A DNA stretch of 64,000 nt from Streptomyces nymphaeiformis (GCF_014203895.1 NZ_JACHJY010000008.1:248001-312000); one strand, 5' to 3'; positions 1 to 9,140 are shown, counted from the stretch's first letter. Translations and numbers: made by a program. The notes: generated by a model not told the origin, from the sequence alone.

Positions 1-153
1 GGCTGGACGCGCGCCGCCCTCCCCGTCGAATCGCCCGAGCACGCCCACGACACCTTCCTCGGGCTCGGCGCGGAGGTGGAGGTCCTCGCCCCCGAGGACC
101 TCCGCGACCGCATCGCCGCGACCGTACGGACCCTGGCCGAGCGGTACGGCTGA
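1..153 (+). CDS. C-terminal end of a WYL/YafY-type transcriptional regulator (partial)
   Basis: The window opens inside an open frame that reads 50 residues to a TGA at 151-153. The residues around LGLGAEVEVLAPEDLRDRI and the ending AERYG match the C-terminal tail usual in WYL-domain regulators (YafY-like), where the GLGA-VEVL strand is followed by a helix ending near the stop. The N-terminal winged helix and WYL core lie outside the window, so the call rests on the tail alone. The next gene lies 5 bases away on the other strand. The alternative is any alpha/beta protein with a similar tail. Confidence 0.55.
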   Translation, partial: GWTRAALPVESPEHAHDTFLGLGAEVEVLAPEDLRDRIAATVRTLAERYG

Positions 154-158
154 ACCCG

Positions 159-1004
159 TCACGCCCCCGGTCCGCCCCACGCCTCCGCCGCGAACTCGGC
201 GAAGGAGCGCGGCTCGCGGCCCAGGATCCGCTTCACGCCGTCCGTCGCCGAGGCGTTGTGGCCGTCGAGGAGCGTCGCGAACAGTGCCGCCAGCCACTCC
301 GCCTCGGGCACCGGAAGCCCGAACCCGCCGAGCAGACCGGCGTATTCGGCCTCGGGCACCGCCTCGTACACCACCGGGCGGCCCGAGGCGCGGGAGATCT
401 CCGCCGCCACCTCCGCGAAGCCCACCGGCCGCGGGCCCGTCACCTCGTGCACCCGGCCCGCGTGCCCGTTCGCCGTCAGGGTCTCGACGACGACGTCCGC
501 CAGGTCGTCCGCGTCGATGAACGGCTCCGCCGTGTCACCGGCGGGGAAGACGACCGTGCCCTCGGCGACACCCTCCGCGAGCAGCCCCTCGGTGAAGTTC
601 TGCGCGAAGAACGCGGCCCGTACGACGGTCAGTCCGGCCCCGGGCGCCGCCGACCGCAGGGCCTCTTCCGCCTGGACCGCCACCGGCTCCCCGCGCCCGG
701 AGAGGAGGGTGAGCCGCCGTACGCCGTTCTCCTCGGCCAGCCGGCCGAAGGTCTCCATCGCCTCGACCGCCCCCGGGGCGGCCAGATCGGGGTAGTAGGC
801 CACGTACGCGGCGTCCGCGCCCCGCAGCGCGGGGGCCCAGGTCTCCGGGACCTCCCAGTCGAAGACGGTCGCCCCGCTCCGGGAGCCGGCCCGGACCGTC
901 AGGCCGCGGGCCGCCAGCCGCTCGGCCACCCGCCGTCCGGTCTTGCCGGTGGCGCTCGTCACCAGGACCGTCGTGTTCTGCGCGTTGTTCGTGTACGTCG
1001 TCAT
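159..1004 (-). CDS. NmrA-like NAD(P)-binding SDR-family protein
   Basis: This 281-residue protein carries an atypical SDR nucleotide-binding loop near residues 15-24 (VTSATGKTGR) after the first beta strand. The rest matches the NmrA/HSCARG family: a short Rossmann fold and a substrate region including FFAQNFTEG around residue 135. Members act as NAD(P)H sensors or quinone/nitroreductase-like enzymes; the substrate cannot be read here. It is divergent from an AraC regulator whose start is 100 bases away. That pairing usually means the regulator controls the oxidoreductase. ATG start at 1004. Confidence 0.85.
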   Translation of the reverse strand: MTTYTNNAQNTTVLVTSATGKTGRRVAERLAARGLTVRAGSRSGATVFDWEVPETWAPALRGADAAYVAYYPDLAAPGAVEAMETFGRLAEENGVRRLTLLSGRGEPVAVQAEEALRSAAPGAGLTVVRAAFFAQNFTEGLLAEGVAEGTVVFPAGDTAEPFIDADDLADVVVETLTANGHAGRVHEVTGPRPVGFAEVAAEISRASGRPVVYEAVPEAEYAGLLGGFGLPVPEAEWLAALFATLLDGHNASATDGVKRILGREPRSFAEFAAEAWGGPGA

Positions 1005-1104
1005 GGCTCAAGACTCCCGCCCCGGGCGCCGCCCGCCCATGCTGCGCAGTCTCACCTGCCTACGCCTGCGTCTCAGGCCAGTCGACGCCCTACCCTTGCG
1101 GACC

Positions 1105-2037
1105 ATGGACGCACTCGCCGGACTCCTCGACGGGCCACGCGCCAAGGGCGCCTTCCTGCTCCGCATGATCATGGAGCCGCCGTGGTCCGTCCGCATCGAG
1201 GACGAGGCCCCGATCTGCCTCATGTGCGTCACCGACGGCGAGGCCTGGATCGTCCCCGACACCGGCGAACCCGTCCTGCTGCGCCCGGGCGACATCGCCA
1301 TCGCCCGCGGCCCCGAGCCGTACACCGTCGCCCACGCCCCCGACGCCCCGCCCCGCGCCAGGATCGGCCCCGACGGCGGCTGCACCACCCTCTCCGGGGA
1401 GCCGCTCGCCCAGTCCATGCGCCTCGGCGTCCGCACCTGGGGCAACGCCCCGGACGGCGGCACCACCGTCCTCGTCGGCACCTACCTGATGGACGGCGAG
1501 GTCGGCCGCAGGCTCCTCGACGCCCTGCCGGGCCTGGTGCACCTGCCCGCCGACGTGTGGAACTGCCCGCTCATGCCCTTCCTCGACGAGGAGATCTCCC
1601 GCGACGAACCCGGCCAGAGCGTCGTCCTCGACCGGGTCCTCGACCTGCTGCTCATCGCCGCCGTCCGCGCCTGGTTCTCCCGGCCGGGCGCCGAGGCACC
1701 CGCCTGGTACCGTGCGATGGGCGACCCCGTGGTCGGCCGGGCGCTCCGGCTGCTCCAGAACGACCCCGCCCACCCGTGGACCGTCGCCTCGCTCGCCGCG
1801 AAGTCGGGTGTGTCCCGGGCCGCGCTCGCCCGCCGCTTCACCGAGCTCGTCGGGGAGCCCCCGATGGCGTACCTCACCGGCTGGCGGCTCGCGCTCGCCG
1901 CGGACCTGCTCCGCGACACGGACGCCACGGTGGAGTCCGTCGCCCGGCAGGTCGGCTACAGCGGTGCGTTCGCCCTGAGCGCCGCCTTCAAGCGCGTACG
2001 GGGCGTCAGCCCGCAGGAGCACCGGGGCCGCGGCTGA
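1105..2037 (+). CDS. AraC-family regulator with N-terminal cupin domain
   Basis: The 310-residue protein has an N-terminal cupin-type sensor (residues about 20-190, with LRPGDIAIARGPEPYTVA) and a C-terminal double helix-turn-helix from about residue 220, including SLAAKSGVSRAALARRF and SVARQVGYSGAFALSAAF, classic AraC recognition helices. The frame is open further upstream, to 943, but that would overlap the divergent NmrA gene. ATG 1105 is preferred because a TACCCT -10 box lies at 1091-1096, eight bases before it. It probably controls the adjacent NmrA-like gene. The ligand is unknown. Confidence 0.88.
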   Translation: MDALAGLLDGPRAKGAFLLRMIMEPPWSVRIEDEAPICLMCVTDGEAWIVPDTGEPVLLRPGDIAIARGPEPYTVAHAPDAPPRARIGPDGGCTTLSGEPLAQSMRLGVRTWGNAPDGGTTVLVGTYLMDGEVGRRLLDALPGLVHLPADVWNCPLMPFLDEEISRDEPGQSVVLDRVLDLLLIAAVRAWFSRPGAEAPAWYRAMGDPVVGRALRLLQNDPAHPWTVASLAAKSGVSRAALARRFTELVGEPPMAYLTGWRLALAADLLRDTDATVESVARQVGYSGAFALSAAFKRVRGVSPQEHRGRG

Positions 2038-2075
2038 CGGGCCCGGGTCGGGGGGCCGGAGCCGCTGCGGGACCT

Positions 2076-2116
2076 GTTGCCGGACTTGTCGCCGGTCCTG
2101 TTGCCGGACCGGCAAC
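2076..2116. promoter_or_regulatory. Three tandem 12-bp repeats ending in a perfect palindrome
   Basis: A 12-base unit begins at 2076, 2088 and 2100 (GTTGCCGGACTT, GTCGCCGGTCCT, GTTGCCGGACCG). The third copy continues into GCAAC, forming a perfect inverted repeat: GTTGCCGG (2100-2107), A, CCGGCAAC (2109-2116). It sits 41 bases before the methyltransferase start at 2157, where an operator would be expected. The cognate regulator is not evident. Confidence 0.5.
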
Positions 2117-2156
2117 ATTTCTCGCGTTCGCGGCCGTCCCGTCGCACCCTGGTGCC

Positions 2157-3071
2157 ATGAGCCAGCATCACGCGTCCCACCACGGCCACCAGCACGGCAC
2201 CGGTCACGGCCACGGCCCTCACGACCACACCCACCTCGACTGGAGCGAGATGGCTCCGCTCCTGGAGCGGCAGGCCGAGATCGCGAGCCCCGCCTACGCG
2301 GAGGCCGCCGCCTGGCTGGGCACCCTCGCGCCGGTGCAGGGCGTCCGCCGGATCCTCGACGTCGGCAGCGGTCCCGGCGTGGTGACCAGCCTGCTCGCCG
2401 AGGCGTTCCCGGCCGCAGAGGCCGTCGCCGTCGACGGCGCCCCGGAACTCCTCGCCCTGGCCCGGGCCCGTGCCGAGGCCCGCAACCTCGGCGCACGGGT
2501 CTCCACCCTCCACGCCGAACTCCCCGAGGCGATCGGCACCCTGGGGCGGGCCGACCTCGTCTGGGCGGGCAACTCCCTGCACCACATGGGCGACCAGAGC
2601 GCCGCGCTCGCCGAGTTCGCCGGCATCCTGAACCCCGGCGGGCTGATCGTCCTCGTGGAGGGCGGGCTGCCCCGGCGGCACCTGCCGCAGAACATCGGGA
2701 TCGGCAGGCCCGGCCTGGAGGCCCGGCTCGACGCCGCCCACGCCGACTGGTTCGGCGAGATGCGCGCCGAGCTGCCCGGGGCCAAGGACGAGCCGGACGA
2801 CTGGCGGGCGCTGCTCGCCGGCGCCGGCCTCACCCCGTCCGGCACCCGCACGTTCCTCGTGGACGTCCCCGCGCCCGTGTCCCCGGTCGTCCGGGAGCTG
2901 GCCCTCGCCCACTACGAGCGCCTGCGGGACGGCCTGGCCGCCCGGCTCGACGCCGACGACAAGGAGACCCTCGACCGGCTGCTCGACCCGGCCGACGCGC
3001 TGTCCCTGCACCACCGCACGGACCTGTTCCACCTCACCGCCCACACCGTGCACACCGCCCGCAAGGGCTGA
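2157..3071 (+). CDS. Class I SAM-dependent methyltransferase with His-rich N-terminus
   Basis: This 304-residue protein has SAM motif I near residues 66-74 (ILDVGSGPG), the acidic motif II (AVDGAPE) and a motif-IV region ADLVWAGNSLHHMG. The first 26 residues hold about 10 histidines interspersed with Gly and Gln, which suggests metal binding but is not part of the catalytic fold. ATG 2157 is chosen because the coding-like sequence starts there; the open frame runs far upstream only as a GC-rich artefact. It is preceded by a tandem-repeat operator-like element. The substrate is unknown. Confidence 0.85.
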   Translation: MSQHHASHHGHQHGTGHGHGPHDHTHLDWSEMAPLLERQAEIASPAYAEAAAWLGTLAPVQGVRRILDVGSGPGVVTSLLAEAFPAAEAVAVDGAPELLALARARAEARNLGARVSTLHAELPEAIGTLGRADLVWAGNSLHHMGDQSAALAEFAGILNPGGLIVLVEGGLPRRHLPQNIGIGRPGLEARLDAAHADWFGEMRAELPGAKDEPDDWRALLAGAGLTPSGTRTFLVDVPAPVSPVVRELALAHYERLRDGLAARLDADDKETLDRLLDPADALSLHHRTDLFHLTAHTVHTARKG

Positions 3072-3089
3072 GCCCGCACCGGGCCCGGG

Positions 3090-3554
3090 TCAGGACACCG
3101 GCTCCAGCCGCCACCACTGGAACGGCGAGTCGGTGTCCTCCCACTGCCGGACGTTCCCCCCGTCCTCCTTCGACTCGTCGGCGACCTCCAGGAACAGCCC
3201 GCTGACGAAGCTCACCAGGGCCACCGTCCCCGGCGACTGGAGGTCCTGCTCGATGATCCACTCCTGCGCGCCGAAGTTGTTCGGTCTCCACTGCTGGATG
3301 CCGGCGCCGTTCTCCGTGGACGCGTTCGCGACGTCGAGCCGCTTGCCGCTGGCCGCGTTGACCAGGTGGTGGAGCCCGCCGCCGTTCGGCACCGGCGTGA
3401 TGTGCCAGTGCTGTCCGGGAGTTCCGTTCTCCGTGCCCTGCTGCACCTTCGCGCCGGTGCGGCTCGACCCCTGGTACACCTCCAGGAGCAGCCCGCTCGC
3501 CACGTTCCGCACCCGGTAGAGGCCCGCCTCCACGGGCTCCGGGGCACCGCTCAC
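3090..3554 (-). CDS. Ricin B-lectin (beta-trefoil) domain protein, no signal peptide
   Basis: The 154-residue protein is a single beta-trefoil. Three repeats carry the RICIN pattern: GLYRVRNVASGLLLEV with QHWHI, HLVNAASGKRLDV with QEWII, and VSFVSGLFLEV with QWWRL. QxW-type motifs close each repeat. Family members bind sugars, usually as part of a secreted enzyme, but this one stands alone and has no export signal, so it should stay in the cytoplasm. GTG start with an AGAAGGAG ribosome site about 8 bases upstream. It converges on the methyltransferase gene. Confidence 0.85.
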   Translation of the reverse strand: MSGAPEPVEAGLYRVRNVASGLLLEVYQGSSRTGAKVQQGTENGTPGQHWHITPVPNGGGLHHLVNAASGKRLDVANASTENGAGIQQWRPNNFGAQEWIIEQDLQSPGTVALVSFVSGLFLEVADESKEDGGNVRQWEDTDSPFQWWRLEPVS

Positions 3555-3707
3555 CGTACCGACTCCTTCTCCTCGCCGGGCAGTTGCACCGCGCGGCCGT
3601 CACCGCCGCGCGCAGCCCTCGGGGGCCGTCTCCGACTCTACGTCCCGGGTACGACAACGGTCCCGGCCGCCGCCTCCGCCCGGCGCACCGGCTGGCACGA
3701 TGGGCCG

Positions 3708-4982
3708 GTGACCGATCCCGAACTCCGTACCCTGCTCGACGACCCCGCCGAGGTCCTGCGCCACGACCGCGCCGGGCTCCGTGCCCGCATCGACGCCCTG
3801 CCGGACGATCACGGCGGCGTCGGCCGCGAGGTGTTCACCCAGGCCGAGGCGGTGTTCGGGAGCGCCCCGGCGACCCCTGCCGAGTTCGCCTCCTGGCTGC
3901 ACTTCGCCGCGACCGTCCTCGGTCACCGGGAGTACGCCGCGCGGGTGGCGGCCGCCGAACCGGGGCTGCCGTGGCGGACGGTGTGGGCCTGGTGGCGGCC
4001 GGTCGGCGCGCACGAGGCCGCGCCGAACCTCAGCGGCGACCGCTCCGCCGAGGTGTACGAGGCTGGGGGCGTCCCGCTCCTGAAGGTCCGGGCCCTGTGG
4101 TGCGAGGACACCTGGTTCGACCTGGCCACCGGCGGGCCCCGGCCCGCGCCCGCCGAGGACACGGCCGAACCGTACGAGGAGGACGAGCCGGACGGGCCCT
4201 GGTTGTTCGACGGCGACGACGAGTCCTGGGCGCTGCGCGGCCCCGACGGCTGGGAGGAGCCGATCCCGCTGGACGGCGGCCGCTACGTCTTCCTCGACGC
4301 GCGGGGGGTGGCCGTCGTGGAGCAGAACGACACGGCCCTCGCCGACTGGCCGACGGGCGGCGCCGATTCCGCCGGCCCGGTACCGGCGGACGGCGGGCCG
4401 TGGTTCCGGCCCGGTACGGGGAACGCGGCCGGGCCGCTCACCGCGGCCCGGCTCGACGGGGTCTTCGGCCCCTCCGCGGTGCTCCGCCTCCCGGCGGCCG
4501 ACCAGCCCGCCGCCCTCACGCACGCACCGACCAGGACGCTGCTCGCCGAGGCCGGACTGCCCCGGCACTGGGCGGCCGGCGTCACGTCCTTCGCGCTCGC
4601 CGACGAGCCGCTGGGCACGGGCCCCGAGGGGCTGCTGAGGGTCGGCGAGTTCGACCTCGGCCACTGCGACCCCGGGGAGGTCTTCGTCCACCCCGGGACC
4701 GGCGCCGTGGGAATGCGCCAGCCGGACGGCAGCCACGGCCCCGGCGGCGACGCCGTCTTCCCGCTCGTCCGCGACCTGGAGTCCTTCGTCCGGTTCCTGG
4801 AGGGCGTCCGCCGTCACATGGGCGCCTGCTGGGACCCGTACCCGGGGGAGGAGGGCGTGAAGGACTTCCTCCGCGCGATGGAGGCCGTCGACGCCGGGGC
4901 CCTCGCCGAGGGCGCGCCCGGCGCCGAGGTCTGGGAGCACCTCTTCGCCTCGATCACCGAGCTCGGCGTCGACGGCTACTGA
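3708..4982 (+). CDS. SUKH-4-like immunity-type protein
   Basis: The C-terminal part of this 424-residue protein (from about residue 255) fits the SUKH-4 pattern. It has LLAEAGLPRHW, then a strand region around LLRVGEFDLGHC, a GTGAV turn, and a final helix where VRDLESFVRFLEGV matches the usual SxxxFxxxL helix. SUKH proteins are immunity or regulatory partners of polymorphic toxins, and SUKH-4 is common in Streptomyces. The N-terminal about 250 residues are acidic and Trp-rich and I do not recognise them. GTG start follows a CACGAT -10-like box by six bases. No toxin gene is adjacent. Confidence 0.6.
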   Translation: MTDPELRTLLDDPAEVLRHDRAGLRARIDALPDDHGGVGREVFTQAEAVFGSAPATPAEFASWLHFAATVLGHREYAARVAAAEPGLPWRTVWAWWRPVGAHEAAPNLSGDRSAEVYEAGGVPLLKVRALWCEDTWFDLATGGPRPAPAEDTAEPYEEDEPDGPWLFDGDDESWALRGPDGWEEPIPLDGGRYVFLDARGVAVVEQNDTALADWPTGGADSAGPVPADGGPWFRPGTGNAAGPLTAARLDGVFGPSAVLRLPAADQPAALTHAPTRTLLAEAGLPRHWAAGVTSFALADEPLGTGPEGLLRVGEFDLGHCDPGEVFVHPGTGAVGMRQPDGSHGPGGDAVFPLVRDLESFVRFLEGVRRHMGACWDPYPGEEGVKDFLRAMEAVDAGALAEGAPGAEVWEHLFASITELGVDGY

Positions 4983-5020
4983 GCCGCGGGACCGCCGGGG
5001 CGCCGCGACGCACGCCCACC

Positions 5021-5054
5021 GAGCCGGCGCACCGCCGAAGCGGCGCGCCGGCTC
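5021..5054. terminator. Hairpin between convergent genes
   Basis: GAGCCGGCGC (5021-5030) pairs perfectly with GCGCCGGCTC (5045-5054) across a 14-base loop. It lies between the stop codons of the convergent SUKH-like and aldo/keto reductase genes, so it could terminate both. There is no U-run, as is usual in this genus. Confidence 0.6.
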
Positions 5055-5071
5055 CACCCCCTCCGTGCCCT

Positions 5072-5917
5072 TCAGGCGCCGATGTTGAACTCCGCCGGGT
5101 TCGGGCCCAGGCGGCGGCTCTCGTCGAGGGCGGCGATCGCCGCCAGGTCCTCGGCGTCCAGCTCGAAGCCGAAGACGTCGATGTTCTCGCGGATGCGCGA
5201 GGGGGTGACCGACTTCGGGATCACCACGTTCCCCAGCTGGAGGTGCCAGCGCAGCACCACCTGGGCCGGGGTCCTGCCGTGCTTGCGGCCGATCGCGACG
5301 ATCGCCGGGACCTCCAGGAGGCCCTTGCCGGAGCCGAGCGGCGACCACGCCTCGGTCGCGATGCCGTACCGCTCGTGCACCTCGCGGGACTCCTTCTGCG
5401 CGAGCTGCGGGTGGAGCTCGATCTGGTTGACGGCGGGCACGACCGAGGTCTCGCCGATCAGCCGCTCCAGGTGCTCCGGGAGGAAGTTGGAGACGCCGAT
5501 CGCCTTGGCGCGCCCGTCCGCGAGGATCTTCTCGAACGCCCGGTACGTGTCGACGTACGCGTCCTTCGCCGGCACCGGCCAGTGGATCAGGTAGAGGTCG
5601 ACGTAGTCGAGGCCCAGCTTGTCGAGGGACTCGTCGAAGGCGCGCAGCGTCGAGTCGTGGCCCTGCTCGCTGTTCCACAGCTTCGTGGTGACGAACAGCT
5701 CCTCGCGGGCGATCCCCGAGTCGGCGACGGCACGGCCGGTGCCCCGCTCGTTGCCGTAGATCGCGGCGGTGTCGATGGAGCGGTACCCGGCCTCCAGGGC
5801 CGTCGTCACGGCGGCCGTCGCCTCGTCGTCCGGCACCTGCCAGACACCGAAGCCCAGCTGCGGCATGTGCACGCCGTTGTTCAGGATGACCGGGGGAACG
5901 CTGCTGTCCGTGCTCAC
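5072..5917 (-). CDS. Aldo/keto reductase
   Basis: The 281-residue protein shows the complete AKR signature: LGFGVWQV near the start, AGYRSIDTAAIYGNE with catalytic Asp and Tyr, the catalytic Lys in TTKLWNSEQG, the His in LYLIHWPVP, and the NADPH-binding IPKSVTPSRIRENIDVF near the C-terminus. It resembles the AKR5-type 2,5-diketo-gluconate reductase group, which reduces small carbonyls with NADPH in the cytosol. GTG start. It is transcribed alone, with a terminator hairpin just past its end. Confidence 0.93.
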   Translation of the reverse strand: MSTDSSVPPVILNNGVHMPQLGFGVWQVPDDEATAAVTTALEAGYRSIDTAAIYGNERGTGRAVADSGIAREELFVTTKLWNSEQGHDSTLRAFDESLDKLGLDYVDLYLIHWPVPAKDAYVDTYRAFEKILADGRAKAIGVSNFLPEHLERLIGETSVVPAVNQIELHPQLAQKESREVHERYGIATEAWSPLGSGKGLLEVPAIVAIGRKHGRTPAQVVLRWHLQLGNVVIPKSVTPSRIRENIDVFGFELDAEDLAAIAALDESRRLGPNPAEFNIGA

Positions 5918-6006
5918 GTGGGGTGGATCCTTACGTCGTCACTGGCTGTACGGAGGTACTCCCAGCGTCAACGATCACGGGCCGTTCCGCATTCCAACCC
6001 GGTCGG

Positions 6007-7830
6007 TCAGCCGTACAGCGCCTCGACCTCCGCCGCGTACGCCCGCTCGATCGCCTTGCGCTTCAGCTTCAGCGAGGGGGTGAGCAGCCCGTGCTCCTCG
6101 CTGAACGGATGCGCCAGGATCCGGAACGTCCGGATCGACTCGGCCTGCGAGACCAGCGTGTTCGCCGCCACCACCCCGCGCCGGATCTCCGTCTCCAGGG
6201 CCGGGTCGCGCACCAGCTGGGACGGGGAGAGCGGCGCCCGTCCCTGCATCGCCAGCCAGTGCTCGACCGCCTCCTGATCGACCGTCACGAGCGCGGCGAT
6301 GTACGGCCGGTCGTTGCCGACCACGATGCACTGGGCGATCAGAGGATGCGCCCGCACCCGCTCCTCCAGGGCGGTGGGGGAGACGCTCTTGCCGCCCGAG
6401 GTCACCAGGATCTCCTTCTTCCGCCCGGTGATCGTCAGATAGCCGTCCGCGTCGAGGGCGCCGATGTCCCCGGTGGCCAGCCAGCCGTCGTTGAGGACGG
6501 CGGCCGTCGCCTCCGGGGCGTTCAGGTAGCCGGAGAAGACCTGGCCGCCGTGCAGCCACACCTCGCCGTCCTCCGCGATGTGGACCGTCGTCCCCGGGAC
6601 CGGCTGGCCCACCGTGCCGTACTTGGTCCGTCCGGGCGGGTTCGCCGTGGCGGCCGCCGAGGACTCCGTCAGGCCGTACCCCTCGAAGACCGTGATCCCC
6701 GCGCCCGCGAAGAACAGCCCCTGCCGGCGGTCCATGGCCGAACCGCCCGACATCGCGTGCCGCACCCGCCCGCCCAGGGCCGCGCGCACCTTGACGTACA
6801 CCGTCTTCTCGAAGAACTGGTGCTGCACGCGCAGCGCCGCCGACGGGCCCGGGCCGGTCCCGAAGGCCTTCTGCTCCAGCGCCTCCGCGTACGCGACCGC
6901 CACCTCCACGGCCTTGTCGAAGGGGCCCGTCCTCCCCTCGCTCTCCGCCTTGCGGCGGGCCGCGTGGAAGACCTTCTCGAAGACGTACGGCACGGCCAGG
7001 ACGAAACTCGGCCGGAACGCCACCAGGTCGGGGAGCAGTTCGGCCGCCGCCATCACCGGCTGGTGCCCCAGCTTCACCCCGCCGCGGACCGCCGCGACCT
7101 CCACCATCCGCCCGAAGACGTGCGCGAGCGGCAGGAACAGCAGCGTCGAGGCCTGCTCGTCGGGCCGCGAGTGGAACACCGGCTCCCAGCGGCCCATCAC
7201 CATGTCCGTCTCGAACATCAGGTTCGCGTGGGTGATCACACAGCCCTTGGGGCGGCCGGTCGTCCCCGAGGTGTAGATGATCGTCGCGACCGTCTCCGGG
7301 GTCACCGCCCGCCGGTGCCGGTGCAGGACCTCCTCGTCGATCCCCGCGCCCGCCGCCGTCAGCTCGCCCACGGCGTCCGCGTCCAGCTGCCACAGCCGCT
7401 GGAGGCGGGGCAGCCGGTCGATCACCGAGCCGATCGTCATCGCGTGGTCCTCGTGCTCGACCACGCAGGCGGTGACCTCGGCGTCGTGCAGCATCCAGAA
7501 GACCTGCTCGGCGGAGGAGGTCGGATAGACCGGGACGGGCTGGGCGCCCAGCGTCCACAGCGCGAAGTCGAAGAGCGTCCACTCGTACCGGGTCCGGGCC
7601 ATGATCGCGACCCGGTCGCCGAACCGCACGCCCTCCGCGATCAGCCCCTTCGCGAGGCCCACGACCTCGTCCCGGAACCGCGCGGCGGTCACGTCGTGCC
7701 ACTGCCCGTCCGGGCCCTTGCGGCCGAAGGCGATCCGGTCCGGGTCGGCGAGGGCGTGGTCGAACACGGCGTCCGCCAGACCGCCGACCTGAGGCGCCGC
7801 CGCGACGGGCGGCACGGTGAACTCGCGCAC
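6007..7830 (-). CDS. fadD: Long-chain fatty-acid CoA ligase (AMP-binding)
   Basis: The 607-residue protein activates fatty acids to acyl-CoA. The AMP-binding P-loop is at residues 186-196 (YTSGTTGRPKG), followed by the adenylation motif GYGLTESS, the hinge region TGDIG and the C-terminal Lys region TGRKKEILVTSGGKSV. Length and order match the FadD15-like group of actinobacteria. The GTG start (VREFTVPPV) is preferred over an upstream in-frame start because homology begins there. It sits apart from the beta-oxidation cluster at 48-54 kb but should feed the same pathway. Confidence 0.9.
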   Translation of the reverse strand: MREFTVPPVAAAPQVGGLADAVFDHALADPDRIAFGRKGPDGQWHDVTAARFRDEVVGLAKGLIAEGVRFGDRVAIMARTRYEWTLFDFALWTLGAQPVPVYPTSSAEQVFWMLHDAEVTACVVEHEDHAMTIGSVIDRLPRLQRLWQLDADAVGELTAAGAGIDEEVLHRHRRAVTPETVATIIYTSGTTGRPKGCVITHANLMFETDMVMGRWEPVFHSRPDEQASTLLFLPLAHVFGRMVEVAAVRGGVKLGHQPVMAAAELLPDLVAFRPSFVLAVPYVFEKVFHAARRKAESEGRTGPFDKAVEVAVAYAEALEQKAFGTGPGPSAALRVQHQFFEKTVYVKVRAALGGRVRHAMSGGSAMDRRQGLFFAGAGITVFEGYGLTESSAAATANPPGRTKYGTVGQPVPGTTVHIAEDGEVWLHGGQVFSGYLNAPEATAAVLNDGWLATGDIGALDADGYLTITGRKKEILVTSGGKSVSPTALEERVRAHPLIAQCIVVGNDRPYIAALVTVDQEAVEHWLAMQGRAPLSPSQLVRDPALETEIRRGVVAANTLVSQAESIRTFRILAHPFSEEHGLLTPSLKLKRKAIERAYAAEVEALYG

Positions 7831-8159
7831 TGACCTGCTCCTCGACGGCTCGGTGGCTGGAAAAAGCCCGTTGTCGCGCTCCGTACGGCGCGGGTGACGG
7901 TACCCCACAGGACCGGCCGGTGGGAGGGCCTTCACCAAGCCGCGACATTCCGCGTTCGTACAGGTCAGGGCAGGTGAGGCGGCCAAGTCGAAAGGATCTC
8001 CCGGCGGTTACTGACCGGACAGTAGGTCCGCCGGGAGCGAATCTCCACGGAATCTGCGCCGACCACTCACGCCCCCGCCCCCGAAGCACCGGGCCGGCGC
8101 CTTCTCGCCGCCCGCAGGGCGCGGCGGCAGGCGGGCCGGTGGCAGGCCCGCCCTCCCGC

Positions 8160-9026
8160 TCAGCGCGGCCGGTGCAGGCGGTCGCCGCCCACCAGGATCG
8201 CCTCCGCGAGGGCGTCCGCCGCCTCCTGGGTCTCCCCGCCCCGGCGCCCCTTGCGCAGCACGAAGCCCACGTCCCCGAGCTCCGGGAGCCCCGCGCGGGC
8301 CGGCACCGGGACGAGCCCCGGCGGCACCAGGCCCCGCGTGTGCGCCATCACCCCGAGCCCCGCCCGGGCCGCCGCCACGTTCGCGCTCAGGCTGGAACTC
8401 GTACACGCGATCCGCCACGCCCGGCCCTGCGCCTCCAGGGCCTCAAGGGCCCGCGCCCGGGTGATCCCCGGCGGCGGGTACAGGATCAGCGGCACCGGGC
8501 GGTCCGGATCGAGCCGCAGCCCCGGCGCCCCGATCCAGACGAGTGTGTCCTCCCAGACGAGCCGGCCCTCGCTCTCGGCCCCGCGCCGCTTGGCCAGGAT
8601 CAGGTCGAGACGGCCGGCCGCGAGCCGGGCCTGGAGCGTCCCGGACAGCTCGACCGTCAGCTCCAGGTCGACCTCGGGGTGCTCGCGCCGGAAGGACTCC
8701 AGGATCTCCGGCAGCCGGGTCGTCACGAAGTCCTCGGACGCGCCGAACCGCAGCCGCCCCCGCAGCCGCGTCCCGCCGAAGAAGGCCGCCGCCCGCTCGT
8801 GGGCCTGGAGGATCGTGCGGGCGAAACCGAGCATCGCCTCGCCGTCCTCCGTCAGCTCCACACGGTGCGTGTCCCGGGCGAACAGCGGACGCCCCGTCGC
8901 CTCCTCCAGGCGCCGCACGTGCTGGCTGACGGTCGACTGGCGAAGCCCGAGGCGGTCCGCGGCCCGCGTGAAGCTCAGCGTCTGGGCCACGGCGAGGAAG
9001 GTGCGCAGCTGTGTGGGCTCGTACAC
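8160..9026 (-). CDS. LysR-family transcriptional regulator
   Basis: The 288-residue protein has the N-terminal LysR winged helix-turn-helix (residues 1-60, with SFTRAADRLGLRQSTVSQHV and RRLEEATGRPLF) followed by an effector-binding domain of usual length. GTG start at 9026. A TAACGT -10 box on its strand (9033-9038) is only 6 bases away, suggesting a leaderless transcript. It is divergent from a carrier gene and probably controls it through the LysR box in the shared 114-base gap. Confidence 0.92.
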   Translation of the reverse strand: MYEPTQLRTFLAVAQTLSFTRAADRLGLRQSTVSQHVRRLEEATGRPLFARDTHRVELTEDGEAMLGFARTILQAHERAAAFFGGTRLRGRLRFGASEDFVTTRLPEILESFRREHPEVDLELTVELSGTLQARLAAGRLDLILAKRRGAESEGRLVWEDTLVWIGAPGLRLDPDRPVPLILYPPPGITRARALEALEAQGRAWRIACTSSSLSANVAAARAGLGVMAHTRGLVPPGLVPVPARAGLPELGDVGFVLRKGRRGGETQEAADALAEAILVGGDRLHRPR

Positions 9027-9032
9027 CCCTCG

Positions 9033-9052
9033 ACGTTATCGCGAACCACGAT
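9033..9052. promoter_or_regulatory. LysR-type box overlapping the lysR -10 element
   Basis: ATCG (9038-9041) and CGAT (9049-9052) form an inverted repeat with a 7-base spacer, giving the T-N11-A core typical of LysR sites (T9039, A9051). It abuts the minus-strand TAACGT -10 box at 9033-9038. Binding here would repress lysR itself while placing the protein upstream of the carrier gene. Confidence 0.5.
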
Positions 9053-9140
9053 GACAGTCAGAGCACTGTACGGGATTCCCGATCACCGGCCCGTGGAGCA
9101 GGATGGACGTGCGCGACCCCCCAGCAGAGCAGTGGAGCCC

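Noticed and set aside
258..3071. One 937-codon open frame covering three real genes
   Set aside because: Open only because of high GC content. Its first 630 codons translate to Arg/Pro-rich sequence antisense to or out of phase with the NmrA-like and AraC genes; only the part from 2157 is real.
9038..9052. ATCG-N7-CGAT as a mobile-element target or end
   Set aside because: It fits a LysR box by position and T-N11-A pattern, and no transposase or terminal repeats are nearby.
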